The notes beneath the pieces were generated by a model. That model saw nothing but the letters and a program-made list of their open reading frames with translations. It did no database searches and was not told the origin of the DNA. From Merluccius polli (Eukaryota > Chordata > Actinopteri > Gadiformes > Merlucciidae), in assembly GCA_030340625.1 (NCBI GenBank), contig JAOPHQ010004845.1, positions 141,001 to 205,000 on the forward strand: a stretch of 64,000 nucleotides of DNA, in the 5' to 3' direction. Numbering within the stretch: the first letter of the stretch is position 1; every line of letters begins with the position of its first letter. Shown in pieces: positions 45,956-57,239 of the stretch. The position numbers were made by a program, and so were the translations under genes.

Positions 45956-47820
45956 ATTAAAAGGTAATAGCCTAGAAATTAGCAGTAAGACTATATGCAG
46001 TTTAGAATAAGTATTACAGACTGTAATAGTCTGTACCAGGAGTGCAATAGGCTACACAAGATATGGTGGAAATGACTGTAATACTGTGTGACAGTTATAT
46101 TTTTGATAATAAAAAAAACATGTTGATGGCTGTCTCACACAATGTATTTTAATTATTTTACATTTGACACTTATTTCAGGAATATTTTTTCAAATGTATC
46201 ATTCTGAACATTTTCATTGTTGTGAAGTTTGTCTGGGAGTTTGACAATGAAAGTGGAATTTGTAAACAATGATGTTTAAAAAAATGCTCAAAGAAGATGA
46301 AAGTGAGAACAGTGGCAAATATTGGGAGTTACAGGCTGACACTTATTGTTGCACACTTGGACACCAAAAAGGGACTTCCAGGCGTGCATAAGTTCAAACA
46401 AAGTTTTACTCGGGTTTGTTTCTCTGCACATACACACAAGCACATTAGCATGATACTGCACACTGTTTACATGTTCCATCCGACATGCACGGTCTTCTGT
46501 GTCCTCTAATCCCTGTGCTGTCCACCGTGCCTGTGTCAACTTCATTCATAGACACCACAAATTTACCTGATCAAAACTAGCTGCTTATGTGAAAGGACAA
46601 GTGCATGAGTTAATAAAATAAAATATTGCAAAAATAAACTCAGGAAACAAGTTCATTAAATTCAATGAAAACAGTACATTAAATGCATTATAGTGTGGGG
46701 GGGGGTGTACTCTGTTCAATGTCCATTAACATGACCAACATGGGTCCCACATTATCCACCTTAATCAGATGCAGATGGGAAATGTGAACAGTAACTGAAT
46801 CTGTGTGATAATATATATATTTTTTAAATAAGCATGATGAAGCCTCTTGAATGAGAGTCTTCAAAGACAAAAACCAAAATACAGTTGCATTCGATTCAAT
46901 TTCCTTGAGATAACGTGATAATGCAGTAACTGGGAGGAGAGGAGAGTGCTGAAGTTTAATTTAGAAAATCTAAAGTAGAGGTGAAGGAAATAATAGAGTA
47001 GTAAAGTAGTAATTGTATTTTTTTGTGTTTTTTTTGTGTTTTATTTAATTCATTTTGAAAAACAAACTGTAACTGCCACCCTCATCAGTCTGCACTGCAC
47101 ACAACCTCCTCACTGGCTTAGCTGTCGACCTACATCCTGTCAGTAGGTGGCGGTAATGCTCCCTAAATAGGTAATACACTGTCATTAAACACAAGAGGAG
47201 AAGAAGAAGAAACTTGTGCGTGCATGGTGCAGGCAAAGCGGCAAAGGCGGTTAGAGACCAAGGTGGACTCCTGGTAAGTTATCCCCAAACAAGCTAACGT
47301 GGTTGAAGTTTAAAAAAAAAAAACGAGAAATAGATTTAGCTCCAGAGGCCGTTTTCGGCCAGTGATGTTTTAATGCTGATATTTTTCAAATGTTTTTGAA
47401 AAAATTTTCAAAGGACGCTAGCTGTGGTTGTAAAAGCTGTGTTTCGGTCTGTTAGCTTCGCAGCTAACGATAGCAGCGGGCGAACCCATAGCAGAGTTGT
47501 TGCTTTCTTTTTTTTTTGAGCCAATCAGAGTGAAGCAGGATGAGTTTAATATGGCAGAACGACAGGCATGTTTTTTTTTTTTTAAATTGACAAAGAATTA
47601 TTTTTAAGAACTTTTTAAAAACATAAAAAAGTTGAAAGAGATTGAAACAGTTAAACAGATTCACTTTATTGACCCCAAATTTAGTAAAAAATGAGTAAGA
47701 GCAGCTGGTTTTCCAGGCATTGCAAACGAAATAAAAAATTAGAAAATGGAAATGTGTTAAGTTGGTAAGGTAAGGTGTTGATGATTCTAGTTACGATTGT
47801 CCTTTTTTCAATGCCTTTAG

Positions 47821-50093
47821 GATTTCATAGAAAGGTTATGGAGCTGCTTGTAGAGATCCGTGATGAGTTAAAGGACTTAAAGATTGCCAATCAAACGGAA
47901 GACACTGTTCATGACCAGGCTACAACCCTCGAGGAGCTTGAACAACTGGAGGAGTCCCTCAAATCGACAGAGGAAAGGCAGAAACTAGTAGGTTTCATAA
48001 TTGAGAAATCCGGAATCCGGATACAATGGCAAATTATCAGGGATCACAGTTTGTTTTTGTTTTTTTAAGTCTTTACATTCAGTTGTAGCACCTACATTGA
48101 ATTTAGATGTTAGAGACGTATTGGTAAGAAGAAATCTGGCAATATTAGGCTACAGTAGTGATACCAACGTAATAGTAACAGACAGCAGTCATGGGATATA
48201 CTGAACTCTAAACTTGTTGTTTTTGTACACTGATTACCTCCAATTTCAGATCAAACGCTTGTCCATGGTTGGAGGAGGGACATCAACCAAAAACAATGTG
48301 AAATGGATCTTAGACAAGTAGGTTTTTTGTTTTCATATCATTGTCAGTTGTCTGCGATTAAGGAAGAATTGATTGAACCGGAATTGACCAAACAATACAC
48401 TGACACCAGGACAAAGTGTAAAAACAGTGTTATATACATCAGTGTTGTTGATCAACTAGGGCTGGATGGCATAGAGAAAAAGCATTGATATTGAAAAATT
48501 CATATTGATCGGTATTGTTAATTAACAAAAAAAATTAAATATTTTGAGTACAGCCCCGGCCATCTTACAGGGATTATTTTTTTTATTTTATTTTCCAGAC
48601 CAGGGCAATGTGTCTATTCTAAATATGAAAATAAAATCAAACCACATTGATTTCTGCTCATTCCTTTTTCATTTTGACCAGGAAATAGAAAAGTTATTTT
48701 AATTTCAATTATTTCATTTCAAATAACCACCTTTTTTTGTGGATTGAATTTAAGCATTCTTCTTAGTTTTTTACCCTGGTAGATTTTATTGCACTTACAG
48801 TAACATGACGAGTGTAGCTCACCTCTAGTTTTCACCTGGATCACTGTCTCTGTGTGACATACAGCTCTTTAAAACAGATCATAATGTTGCTGCTGTATTT
48901 TAAACATCAGTGTTTCAGATTGAGAGGTTTGAGGTAGCGCTGCAGGGTTGGGTGGAGGTGTGTGAAAGTTTATTTGTGCTGTTGAATGTAACCGCTGTGA
49001 AACAATCATTAAGTAACATGATATTGATCTTATTCACCAGCTTCCTACTGTCACCGCTCCCTCTATTCATCAGCTCTACCGCACTCCACCACAGCTAACG
49101 TTGTCTTGTAGCTGCTCTCTGACTCTGTCTTCCATTCAGTGTTTTGAACTTTTTAAAATAACAGCAAGCAGGAGTAAAGTAGTAGTCTTCCCGCACTGAA
49201 TGTACTGTCTGAGAGCAAAGGAGAGAGTCACAGTCTCTCTCACACTGAATCTGTTAGCTGCTCCTCTTTTTCTCTTTTTTTATCAACCTGTTTTTTTGGG
49301 GGGGGTTTTCTTATTGAACCACATGTCTATCGATCGATGTTGTCATATTGAATTATCGCTTAACATGTGCAACATGAGATGCAGTGCAACAAATTGAATG
49401 TATTTTTCAGATTTTGCAACATAATTTGTATGCTTAACATTTCTTAATTTAGTAGTAAATCGTACTTGCTTAATGTTCCCCAGAGGCACCATCTGACTTC
49501 CTACTGACCTGTCATTATCAGCTGGCTGGACCGGGACCCTGTCAAACTGGTTCCTGGCCAGGAATCACTTAAAAAAATGGATTGGTCTCATTGGTGTAGC
49601 CAGATGTGCCAACTTGTGCTGCGCTGACAATGGCTTCTTTATAATTGTATTCAAATTCCCTTTTGTACCTACAGGTTGATGAGCCAAGACCTACAGGCGC
49701 AGTACAACCTGTGTGGAAGGGGACCACAAAGGAAGCTCTCATTTGAGAAGCTCCGTCTCTACTCCGTTGTGATGGGTAAAAAAGCACATCGGAGCACATC
49801 CAAATCAGGACCCCCTTGAGAACGAGATGCTGCATCTCAAGGGGCTATCCTGAATAAATTGAATTGAAAATCTATGTCTGTCACTCTGCACTCACATCTG
49901 CAGCTGAATATTTTCACTGCTTTCTACAGCAAATCTTATTTCATGTCTTACAGATAGTGTCCAGAGGAGCACGCCTGACTCCGAGGTCAACATTCGTCGA
50001 TTGATTGGCGAGCACCTAAAATTTGCCCCTGATCAGCAAAAAGGCGGCCGAAAAAAGGGGGATGGGAGTGAGGAGACATTAAGCTCCTGTTAA
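47821..50093 (+). CDS. DUF4806-like protein gene, 3' part, inside the 10.3-kb element
   Basis: Four exons with good splice sites join in phase: 47821-47987, 48250-48317, 49675-49775 and 49954-50093, giving 158 residues to a TAA. The first part is a helical, acidic segment FHRKVMELLVEIRDELKDLK with LEELEQLEESLKSTEERQKL. Next comes IKRLSMVGGGTSTKNNVKWI LDKLMSQDL..YNLCGRG and LSFEKLRLYSVVMDSVQ, which resembles DUF4806 (GG..... V..IL..LM...L...YN..G....K.F..L......V). A basic tail KGGRKKGDGSEE follows. DUF4806 proteins are multicopy in fish, function unknown. The 5' end is missing; an ATG-containing candidate exon at 47224-47273 is out of phase unless another exon lies between. Confidence 0.55.
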
Positions 50094-50638
50094 GTTAGTC
50101 AAGGAAACAACAGCAACTATGTGAATTGTTAGGAACTGTAAAGAAAATGTAAATAGTTGAAGGGAACTTCGGCCATTTTTGACCCCCGTATCATTTTCCT
50201 AACGGTGACCCAGTGTTGGGAAGCAAAAAACCTGATTGAAAATGATACAACCAATCCAGAGTTCTCCCGTTGTCACCCGGTGTGTCGAGATAGCTACAAC
50301 GCTAACCTATGTGGGCAAATGTTTTAACCACATTGGGCCTCTAAACACTCAGAAAGCCATTTCAAGACCTGTGGTACATGAGTTGGGTCCTTAGAGACAT
50401 CACCGTGCATGTTGGACTCGGTGTAGAAACAGTATAAACTTTGCTTTTGCATGGTCACTCACCTCAGATAACTCTGATTGCATCCGGAGCAGCCATTACT
50501 ACCGGTTGTTGAGCGTCTGTGGCTATAGTGGGTGAGCGAGCAGACACTTGACAATCCGCTAGTAATTGCTTTTCCGGGTGTAACTAGACTTATCTGAGGT
50601 GAGTGACTCTATGCAAAAACAAATTTTATACTGTTCAC

Positions 50639-52229
50639 TAGGGCTGGACCCGAATATTCGACTATTCGGATATTCGTTCGTTGGGTAGGTATTCGGTTTT
50701 CAATTTTGGGATTCGGATATTCGTTTTTTTTTTGTTTTGTTTTTTCTAAATGTAGGCTATCACTAAAGGCGAACCGCAAAATACATTTTGTCAGCACATT
50801 CTTGTACTATATTTATACTTGACTGTTAAGATGTGGAAATATATAGGCTACCATCTCAGCTTGGGCGCGTGACATCACTCACAGCAGTGAACGTCAGGCT
50901 TCAGTTCACCTTGGCCATTAAAGGGAAGACAAAATGCCGAAGACCTCAGCTGTGTGGGAACTAGGGATGGGCATAATTAATCGATGATCGATCATTGATC
51001 GTTAAGAAATGTGTCGATCAATTTATATTGTTATCGATCAAAAGGACGTTGTGTTGCATACTGTGAGTCTTGAAGCGGTGCGGTGATCGCGGCTTTAGTT
51101 CCCCGTGTCTGATCGCTGTAATTCGGAGCGTGAATATCTGTTGAATATCTAATATCTTTCTAACTTTAAAAAACACTTTAGTATTTTTTAAGCCGATAGT
51201 CGCACATCCCTCGTAACTACACCGTGAAGGTGAACCCTCCCGGACTCCGCTATTAACATGAACCGCTCCGCCGGAGGAGCCGCACATCCACACGCACCGG
51301 ACACCAGAATACCAACACACATGTTTTACATTTGATTGCTTTTAAATAAAGTTGTGTGCAGTTATACGGTAAATACGATTATTGATTAATGACCGATCGC
51401 GTACTGCGGTCGAGACAGCCGTCTCTCGGTTTCGCGTGGTCAAGCCAGCCGCTCCAACATTTTCAATACTTCCATAACTGACATTTTAGCAAAAAGTTCA
51501 GCCTCATATCTGTTTTCTGACTAAGGTATTTCTTTTAGATAGTTCATGCAATTGTTTCTAAATGTGTGGCTCATCTTTTTGTTGCGAGCCTTTTCCGAGC
51601 GCTGGCTGCATATTGTATCAGCATATGTCGGCCTTTTCCCCTTTTTTCAAAACAGTTATACAGTTCAATGCCCACTTTTACTGCCGTGTTTGATTATTGT
51701 TGGCCGATAAGTAGGCTACTTATTGTGATTGGAATACAGATGTAGTCTTGTTGGATCGTTTCCAAACCTTTAAGAGCGCATGTAGGCGCATTGTTCGGCT
51801 TTTACGAGCACCGCATAGGCCTATAACCAGGGACGGGCTGCCATAGGGAGGTTCGGCCGGACGATTTCAGGCCGATTATTTTGTATTTTTTATTTTGTGT
51901 ATTATTATTTTTGGGCCGGTCCAGATTATTGGGCCGGTCCAGGACTGTCGCACCCCCCCCCCCCGTCAACAATCCCGCCCGCCCCCCATCAACAATCGCG
52001 CACCTCAGCTTTTATCCGCCGTTTACGTTACACATGATAAAAACGTGCACTTACTTTGCTTGGAAAATAGTTGCAACTGATCCGAATAGTACCAAACCTC
52101 ACACCAAACCTTTTGCAAAAAGTTTTTTTTTTTTTTTTTTTTGTCCCCCCCCCCCCGAATATTCGAATATTCGCTGTCGATTACTACCGAAGCTCCTGAG
52201 CCCAAAATATGGTATTCGGGACAGCCCTA
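50639..52229. mobile_element. 1.6-kb hAT element
   Basis: TIRs TAGGGCTGGACCCGAA and TAGGGCTGTCCCGAA with an 8-bp duplication CTGTTCAC (50631-50638 and 52230-52237). ATTCGAATATTCG-type repeats lie next to both ends. A TAGGGATGGGCATAATTAAT end near 50964 suggests a further nested hAT-like element whose other end I could not place. No transposase recognised. Confidence 0.85.
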
Positions 52230-52240
52230 CTGTTCACACT

Positions 52241-53732
52241 CAGTACGTTTACATGACACTCAAGAAAGTCGACTTATTGGCTTAGTCAAACTATGATTGG
52301 ATTACTAAGATGCATGTATACACCTTAATCAAGCTATAATCGGTTCGAGTCGACTTACTCATTATCGAGTTAAGACCCCTAGATTATGCGATTCATAGTC
52401 GACTAAGCGTGCATGTAACCAATCGAATTGGCTTATGCGTTGAATTGCGTTCTGCGCATGCTTGAGATCTCTTCCCGGGGCCGTGAGCCGGAAGTAGAAA
52501 GAGACGATAGTCGTGTTGTTGTTGTCGCCGCCGTCGGATAAGGGATAACGAGAAACGGCGATTTATTTAAAAAGGTGGCGCAGAAGATGGAGGAAGCCGG
52601 TGAATGTAGTTACCCCCTATAAGAATTGTGTCCCGGCCGCGGGAGCGCGCATGGCATGCATTCATTAAAGTGGAAGCACGCGGACACTACGCTTCCATTT
52701 CACCCAAGGCTGAATTAAAAGTCCATGTTTTTCTAAATGTGGGTCATCAACGAGGTTGTAAAGTAGTAACTTCGGGCACATCTGTCAAAATAAATGTTTT
52801 CTCCCGACGTGTTTACAATCTTTATTCATTCATTCAGGGCTGTTCTGGTGGGAGAAATATGTTTTCAGTAGACAGCTGTCAACTAACTTTGGGTCGGCGG
52901 TGTATTTAAAAAGCTGCCGCAGAAGATGGAGGAAGCGGTGCCGTGCCAATGTAGTTACCCCTATAAGGAGTGTATCATCATCAACGTGCATTCAGTACAC
53001 ACTACGCTTCGATTTAACCCAAGGCTGAATTAAAAGTCCATGTTTTTCTAAATGTTGCTCATCAACGAGGTTGTAAAATAACTACGATCTTTATTCATTC
53101 ATTGCGCCGCGGCCGAACTGACGGCGGTATTCTCTGATATTGTGAATCTTACAGCGTCGGGTTCTCCGACTCTCTGGTACACAACAAGTAAAGACTCCTA
53201 GTCGGGTTTATCTCGCCCATGGGGAAAAGGAATTGGGGGAAATTAACTTTGGCTTTGACTCTCTGAAGTCCAGACTGAAACGCGACATGGAGGAGAAAGC
53301 GATGTTTCAGCAGACAGCTGTCAGTTCACTTCGGGTCTATATCATTTCTCCATTGACGCTCCACTGTTCCTCTCGGTCGTATGCGGACCGCTCCGCCGGC
53401 AGAGCAGCGGAGCGGTCCGCATACGACCGAGAGGAACAATGGAGCGTCGGAGAAATGATATGGACCCGAAGTGAACTGACAGCTGTCTGCTGAAACATCG
53501 CTTTCTCGAATGAGTTTGTTGTTGCTGGTGACGTAAAGGGGTCAACCGGTGGCTCCATTACCACTAGTTGAAATGGGCACAGCGCCACCTATCGTACCGG
53601 GGCATGACACGCTTCGGCCAATGAATCGGTTTACTCGCCGCCATGTATACGCGGACAATTGCAGCTGTCCAGTTGCGGAGCATAGACGAGCTATGGCTTT
53701 AATCGATATAATCTGTGCATGTAAACGTACTG
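52241..53732. mobile_element. 1.5-kb Harbinger-type non-autonomous element
   Basis: TIR CAGTACGTTTACATG at both ends with a 3-bp duplication ACT (52238-52240 and 53733-53735), the length typical of PIF/Harbinger. It contains a direct duplication (52570-52770 and 52915-53085, sharing GGCTGAATTAAAAGTCCATG) and a 210-bp palindrome. The same family occurs at 59481. Confidence 0.8.
53294..53506. repeat. 210-bp near-perfect palindrome
   Basis: Arms of about 100 bp: AGAAAGCGATGTTTCAGCAG at the left edge and its complement at the right edge, with GCGGACCGCTCCGC/GCGGAGCGGTCCGC near the centre and a loop of about 10 bases around 53402. Only a few mismatches. Confidence 0.95.
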
Positions 53733-54331
53733 ACTGAGTCCAACATGCACGGTGGTGTCTCTAAGGACCCAACTCGTGTACCACAGGTCTTGCAATTGTT
53801 TTCTGAGTGTTTAGAGGCACAGTGTGGTTAAAACCTTTGCCCACATAGGTTAGCGTTGTAGCTATCTCGACGTGCCGGGTGCCCACGGGAGAACTCTTGA
53901 TTGGTTGTATCATTTTCAGTCAGGTTTTTTGCTTCCCCCAACACTGGGTTACCCACAGGAAAATTATATGGGGGTCAAAAATGGCCGGGGTTCTTTAGAC
54001 TAAAACCTTTTAAAACAACTTAGTTTGTTTGGATATTTGAATTGTGTTTTTTACTTTCATTTAAATGTGTCTTTAAGTTTATTTAAAGATCAGTTTTGTG
54101 TTTTGCGTGTTTTTATGGTCACTAGTTTTATTCTACATTTAATAAATGTTGACCAGTTCATAACTTCGCGGTTCATAACTTCTGTATTTTGGCTATTCAG
54201 AATACTAATTCAATTCCTCTTTGATATTACAAGACACTTTTGGTTAAGTAACCATGGACCGCTCCTAGGCAGGATTGTTCTGCTGTGTCGTCGTAGCCGC
54301 TGTCATCACTGTCACAGCCGTCACAGCCCCG

Positions 54332-54339
54332 CCCCCCCC

Positions 54340-54382
<43 letters not shown>
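54332..54382. repeat. C-tract plus (CA)n microsatellite
   Basis: About 24 C bases followed by about 13 CA units. Confidence 0.97.
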
Positions 54383-54386
<4 letters not shown>

Positions 54387-54594
54387 ACGTTACGGCGCAG
54401 GTAGGGATATGATGTAAATATGACTTTCATACACAACCATAATGCAATGGTCATCCAACGTTGGAGTCTAACTAAAATCCAATGTGTATTTAGCGTTGCT
54501 GCTTGACGTCAAGCTAAGGTTAAGGTTTGACGTAGACCTAACTTTCAAATCAATATCATAATCCAACAGTAATCTAACGTTGGAGTACAACCAA

Positions 54595-54806
54595 AATCCA
54601 ATGTCTATTTAACGTAAAAGGTTGATGTCAAGCCTACGTACAAAATCCAATGTCTATTTAACGTAAAAGGTTGATGTCAAGCCTACGTACAAAATCCAAT
54701 GTCTATTTAACGTAAAAGGTTGATGTCAAGCCTACGTACAAAATCCAATGTCTATTTAACGTAAAAGGTTGATGTCAAGCCTACGTACAAAATCCAATGT
54801 CTATTT
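54595..54806. repeat. 49-bp subterminal tandem array
   Basis: AATCCAATGTCTATTTAACG repeats every 49 bp at about 54595, 54644, 54693 and 54742, with one diverged copy after. Units hold AACGT and TACGTA. It belongs to the right subterminal region of the 10.3-kb element. Confidence 0.95.
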
Positions 54807-54998
54807 GACGTTCAGGGCTGACGTCCAGCCAACATTAAGTTTTAACGTAAACCCAGTTTTCAAATCTATATCATAATCCAATGGTAATCCAACGTTGGAG
54901 TGCAACGTTGTTCTAATGTTGCATCAACGTCAAGTGCCAGCTGGGTTATTACCTATTAATTAATGGTTATTACAAGGACCTTAATATAAAGCGTTACC

Positions 54999-55089
54999 AA
55001 ATATCATACTCCCGCTCAAAAGCGTGCCAGTTCTCGGTGACATTTTCATCAAAAACAACGGGGTCGGGTCTGCGAAATCCATCGGCCAT
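54999..55089 (-). pseudogene. Gypsy gag, 5' part with start codon
   Basis: Minus-strand ATG at 55089 opens MADGFRRPDPVVFDENVTEN, reaching the insertion point at 54999. The frame continues across the insert at 44668, showing that the insert split gag. Confidence 0.8.
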
Positions 55090-55157
55090 GTTGTCCACCG
55101 AAAATGAACAGCGAACCACTGGTCAAAAAAATATTACTCACAGGCGAAAAGTCCGTA

Positions 55158-55172
55158 CCGTCTCTGACACCA
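55158..55172 (-). other. Primer binding site
   Basis: Minus strand TGGTGTCAGAGACGG begins directly after the 5' LTR end TCTACA. TGG pairs with a tRNA CCA end; the tRNA species was not determined. Confidence 0.75.
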
Positions 55173-56277
55173 TGTAGAAACGTGTCCTGTTTCTGTGTGT
55201 GTGTTAAGAATCACACTGTATTTGAACACAACCCTGGTTTATTGATGATGAACAAGGAACCGATGAGACTGAGCGACATTAGTATTCAGTATTGTCAGAG
55301 CCCGTCTACGGAGAGCCTGTCCACTCCCTATTAAGTCCCATTGTACCGAATTCTGGTTGCAGTTCCACCAGAGCTCCACTGGGGGCGATCGCCTGTGAGT
55401 GCAGAATGAATGGGAGCAGATGGAGCTACACGGCTAAATGTGTCTCTTTCACCTGATTCTCATTGAAAAAACTCCGATTTGATTGTAGTTCTTACAAGTT
55501 CAACATAGGTTATAGATCGAAAGTTGAATGAACGAGTACTTATGTCCTTTCGATTTCTTACAGGACGTGTTGTTATTGCCCATAACACGCTAGCATTCTG
55601 CTAATGAACGCTGATTGGTCAGTGAAGGACTGATTACGACCAGAGATCTGCTTGATGGCATCTTGGCATCCGAAGCGGGACCAGAATGTTATGGTGGACA
55701 ATTTCGCCCAAGTTCTTTTTTTTTTAACACAGCAACTTCTTTTGGTTGCTGGCACTTTTATCTGCGTATCGTTATGTATGTACTGCTGTGTTATCGATGC
55801 CTTGAGGGAAAGGGAGGGGCTTAAAGCCGTAAAGCAGTATCTCTGGTCGTAAGATGAGTATGACGTCATTGACATTTTAAAATACTTTTTTAAAGCAAAT
55901 AAGTGACTCTAAAAAATCTAACACCCAGCAATGTGTAATTTCTTTGCATCCCCTTTCGAAAGCAACATTCAAATTACTAGACAAAAAATTATATCCTGAG
56001 AAAAGTGGAGTTTGAGGGGTATAGCTCCATAGACCGCCATTCATTCTGCACTCACCATGTGAGCGCCCTCACATGGAACCAGAGGGGAACTGCAACAGTT
56101 CAGAACCCGGAAGTAAACCGAGAGTGGAACTTCTCTCCTTATTAGACATTCTCTGGTATTGTGGAGCAGACAGAACAAGGGGCCCGGTGATTGGCTTAGC
56201 CATCGGACACACCTTCAGGTACGGTGGCTCTTATTAAACAAACAGAGCATCATTTAATTTTAGCCAAATGATCTACA
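55173..56277 (-). repeat. 5' LTR of gypsy element, split by an insert
   Basis: 55173-55295 and 56156-56277 together match the 3' LTR at 40257-40487, with a few differences (for example GATGATGAACAAGG and an ATTTTA insertion near the end). Confidence 0.92.
55296..56155. mobile_element. 860-bp DNA element in the gypsy 5' LTR
   Basis: CAGAG..CTCTG ends and a direct repeat GTATTGT (55289-55295 and 56156-56162) mark an insert that is absent from the other LTR. Inverted blocks near the ends share GTTGCAGTTCC and CCAGAG. A 7- or 8-bp duplication with CAG ends suggests hAT. Confidence 0.8.
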
Positions 56278-56519
56278 GGAATTATTTTTGATGTATTAAG
56301 GAAAAGGAAGAACCCAAACACACATCAATTTGCCAGTCCTGTAAAGCTTAGGGTAGAGGTCCTGTGGCAGGTAAATAAGGTTGAGCGTCGTGCACTCTGA
56401 CAACAAATGTAGTTTAAAAGTTTCACTTACGGCGGTAGAGAACTAGAATCCTGACAACTACGAGGAGCGACGTATCTGAGATTCTAGTAGCTTGATTGAC
56501 TACAAATTAAACAGCTTAT

Positions 56520-56790
56520 TTGCCTATGGTTAGCCAGTATTTTTGAAGTCCTGTAAAGTGTGTAGGCAGCATTCTGTGGCTTAATATACATATGGTTATC
56601 AATTTTGAATAAATTGATCAAATTCTTAGGGGAATTTTATTAATTTATTAATTTTGCCTATGGTCAGCTAGTATTTTTGAAGTCCTGTAAAGTGTGTAGG
56701 CAGCATTCTGTGGCTTAATATACATATGGTTATCAATTTTGAGTAAATTGATCAAATTCTTAGAGGAATTGTATTAATTTATTAATTTCC
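56520..56790. repeat. Two tandem copies of a 133-bp unit
   Basis: TTTGCCTATGGTTAGCCAGT..AAGTCCTGTAAAGTGTGTAG recurs after about 133 bp with very few changes. A recent local duplication. Confidence 0.9.
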
Positions 56791-57239
56791 TTGGTCAGAA
56801 ATAAGTTGTACTTCTGAGATACCGCCTCTAATAGGGAGAGACTGCTTGGTCAGAGGACTAAAAAGTATAGACAGATATTAATTAGACAAACTAGATGCTT
56901 AGAATAAGCACACACAAAAAAAGTAAATTAGGAACTGGGGGTACAAAAATGATATAGGAAGAATAAAAACATTAGTTGAAGAAGTATATAAATTATTAAA
57001 TTATTAAATTGTAGCAATTAATAAAAATAAGAAGCAAAAGGGTCTACTATAATTAAATGAATAGATAAAAGAAGGTTACGCTAGGTGATAGTTTATTTAG
57101 TAGCCCAAGTAGAATTGTGGTTAGACAGAAGAGAAGAGAGGAGATAAAAAAGAAGGAAGGGGAGTAACATAATAATACATCAAATTAGTAGAGACATAAC
57201 GAAAATATTTAAAGTATAGGAAAATCTGCATGCATAAGA

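Larger units (their letters stand above)
50158..53997. mobile_element. Palindromic MITE, split by two later inserts
   Basis: About 260 bp at 50158-50420 recurs inverted at 53735-53997, with GGCCATTTTTGACCCCC, GCAAAAAACCTGA and GAGATAGCTACAACGCTAAC among shared blocks. Arms continue inward: TATAAACTTTGCTTTTGCAT at 50429-50450 pairs with ATGCAAAAACAAATTTTATA at 50611-50630. Without its inserts (50639-52237 and 52241-53735) the element is about 745 bp and nearly a complete hairpin. Outer target duplication not resolved. Confidence 0.75.
44669..54998. mobile_element. 10.3-kb DNA transposon with 52-bp TIRs and 8-bp TSD
   Basis: Left GGTACGCTTTATATTAAGGT and inverted right GGTAACGCTTTATATTAAGG continue as an almost perfect 52/53-bp TIR (44669-44720 and 54946-54998). 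The flanks are AAATATCA on both sides (44661-44668 and 54999-55006). Both ends carry subterminal tandem arrays rich in AACGTT/GACGTT. The interior holds a spliced DUF4806-like gene and nested elements at 50158-53997. 8-bp duplications occur in hAT, P, Zisupton, Novosib and Merlin elements; no transposase was recognised, so the superfamily is open. Confidence 0.88.
40257..56277 (-). mobile_element. Full Ty3/gypsy LTR retrotransposon, interrupted
   Basis: Minus-strand element with LTRs at both ends (TGTAGA..TCTACA), a perfect 5-bp target duplication GGAAT (40252-40256 and 56278-56282), PBS (55172-55158), gag, protease, RT, RNase H, integrase and polypurine tract (40498-40488) in the normal order. 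Without its inserts the element would be about 4.8 kb. It is broken by a 10.3-kb DNA element in gag and an 860-bp element in the 5' LTR, plus frameshifts. Integrase lacks a visible chromodomain, unlike the element in syk. The pol sequence recalls the Mag-type (K02A2.6-like) lineage, but this assignment is weak. Confidence 0.93.

Noticed and set aside
47224..47273. ATG exon with GTAAGT donor as first exon of the DUF4806-like gene
   Set aside because: Ends in phase 2 while the next recognised exon needs phase 1; would require an unseen exon between.
51881..52285. Pro-rich plus-strand frame in the hAT element
   Set aside because: Formed by C-runs and T-runs; no transposase motif.
54595..54806. 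Regular 49-bp repeats that could look like a CRISPR array
   Set aside because: Repeats are contiguous without unique spacers, and this is a fish genome; it is a subterminal transposon array.
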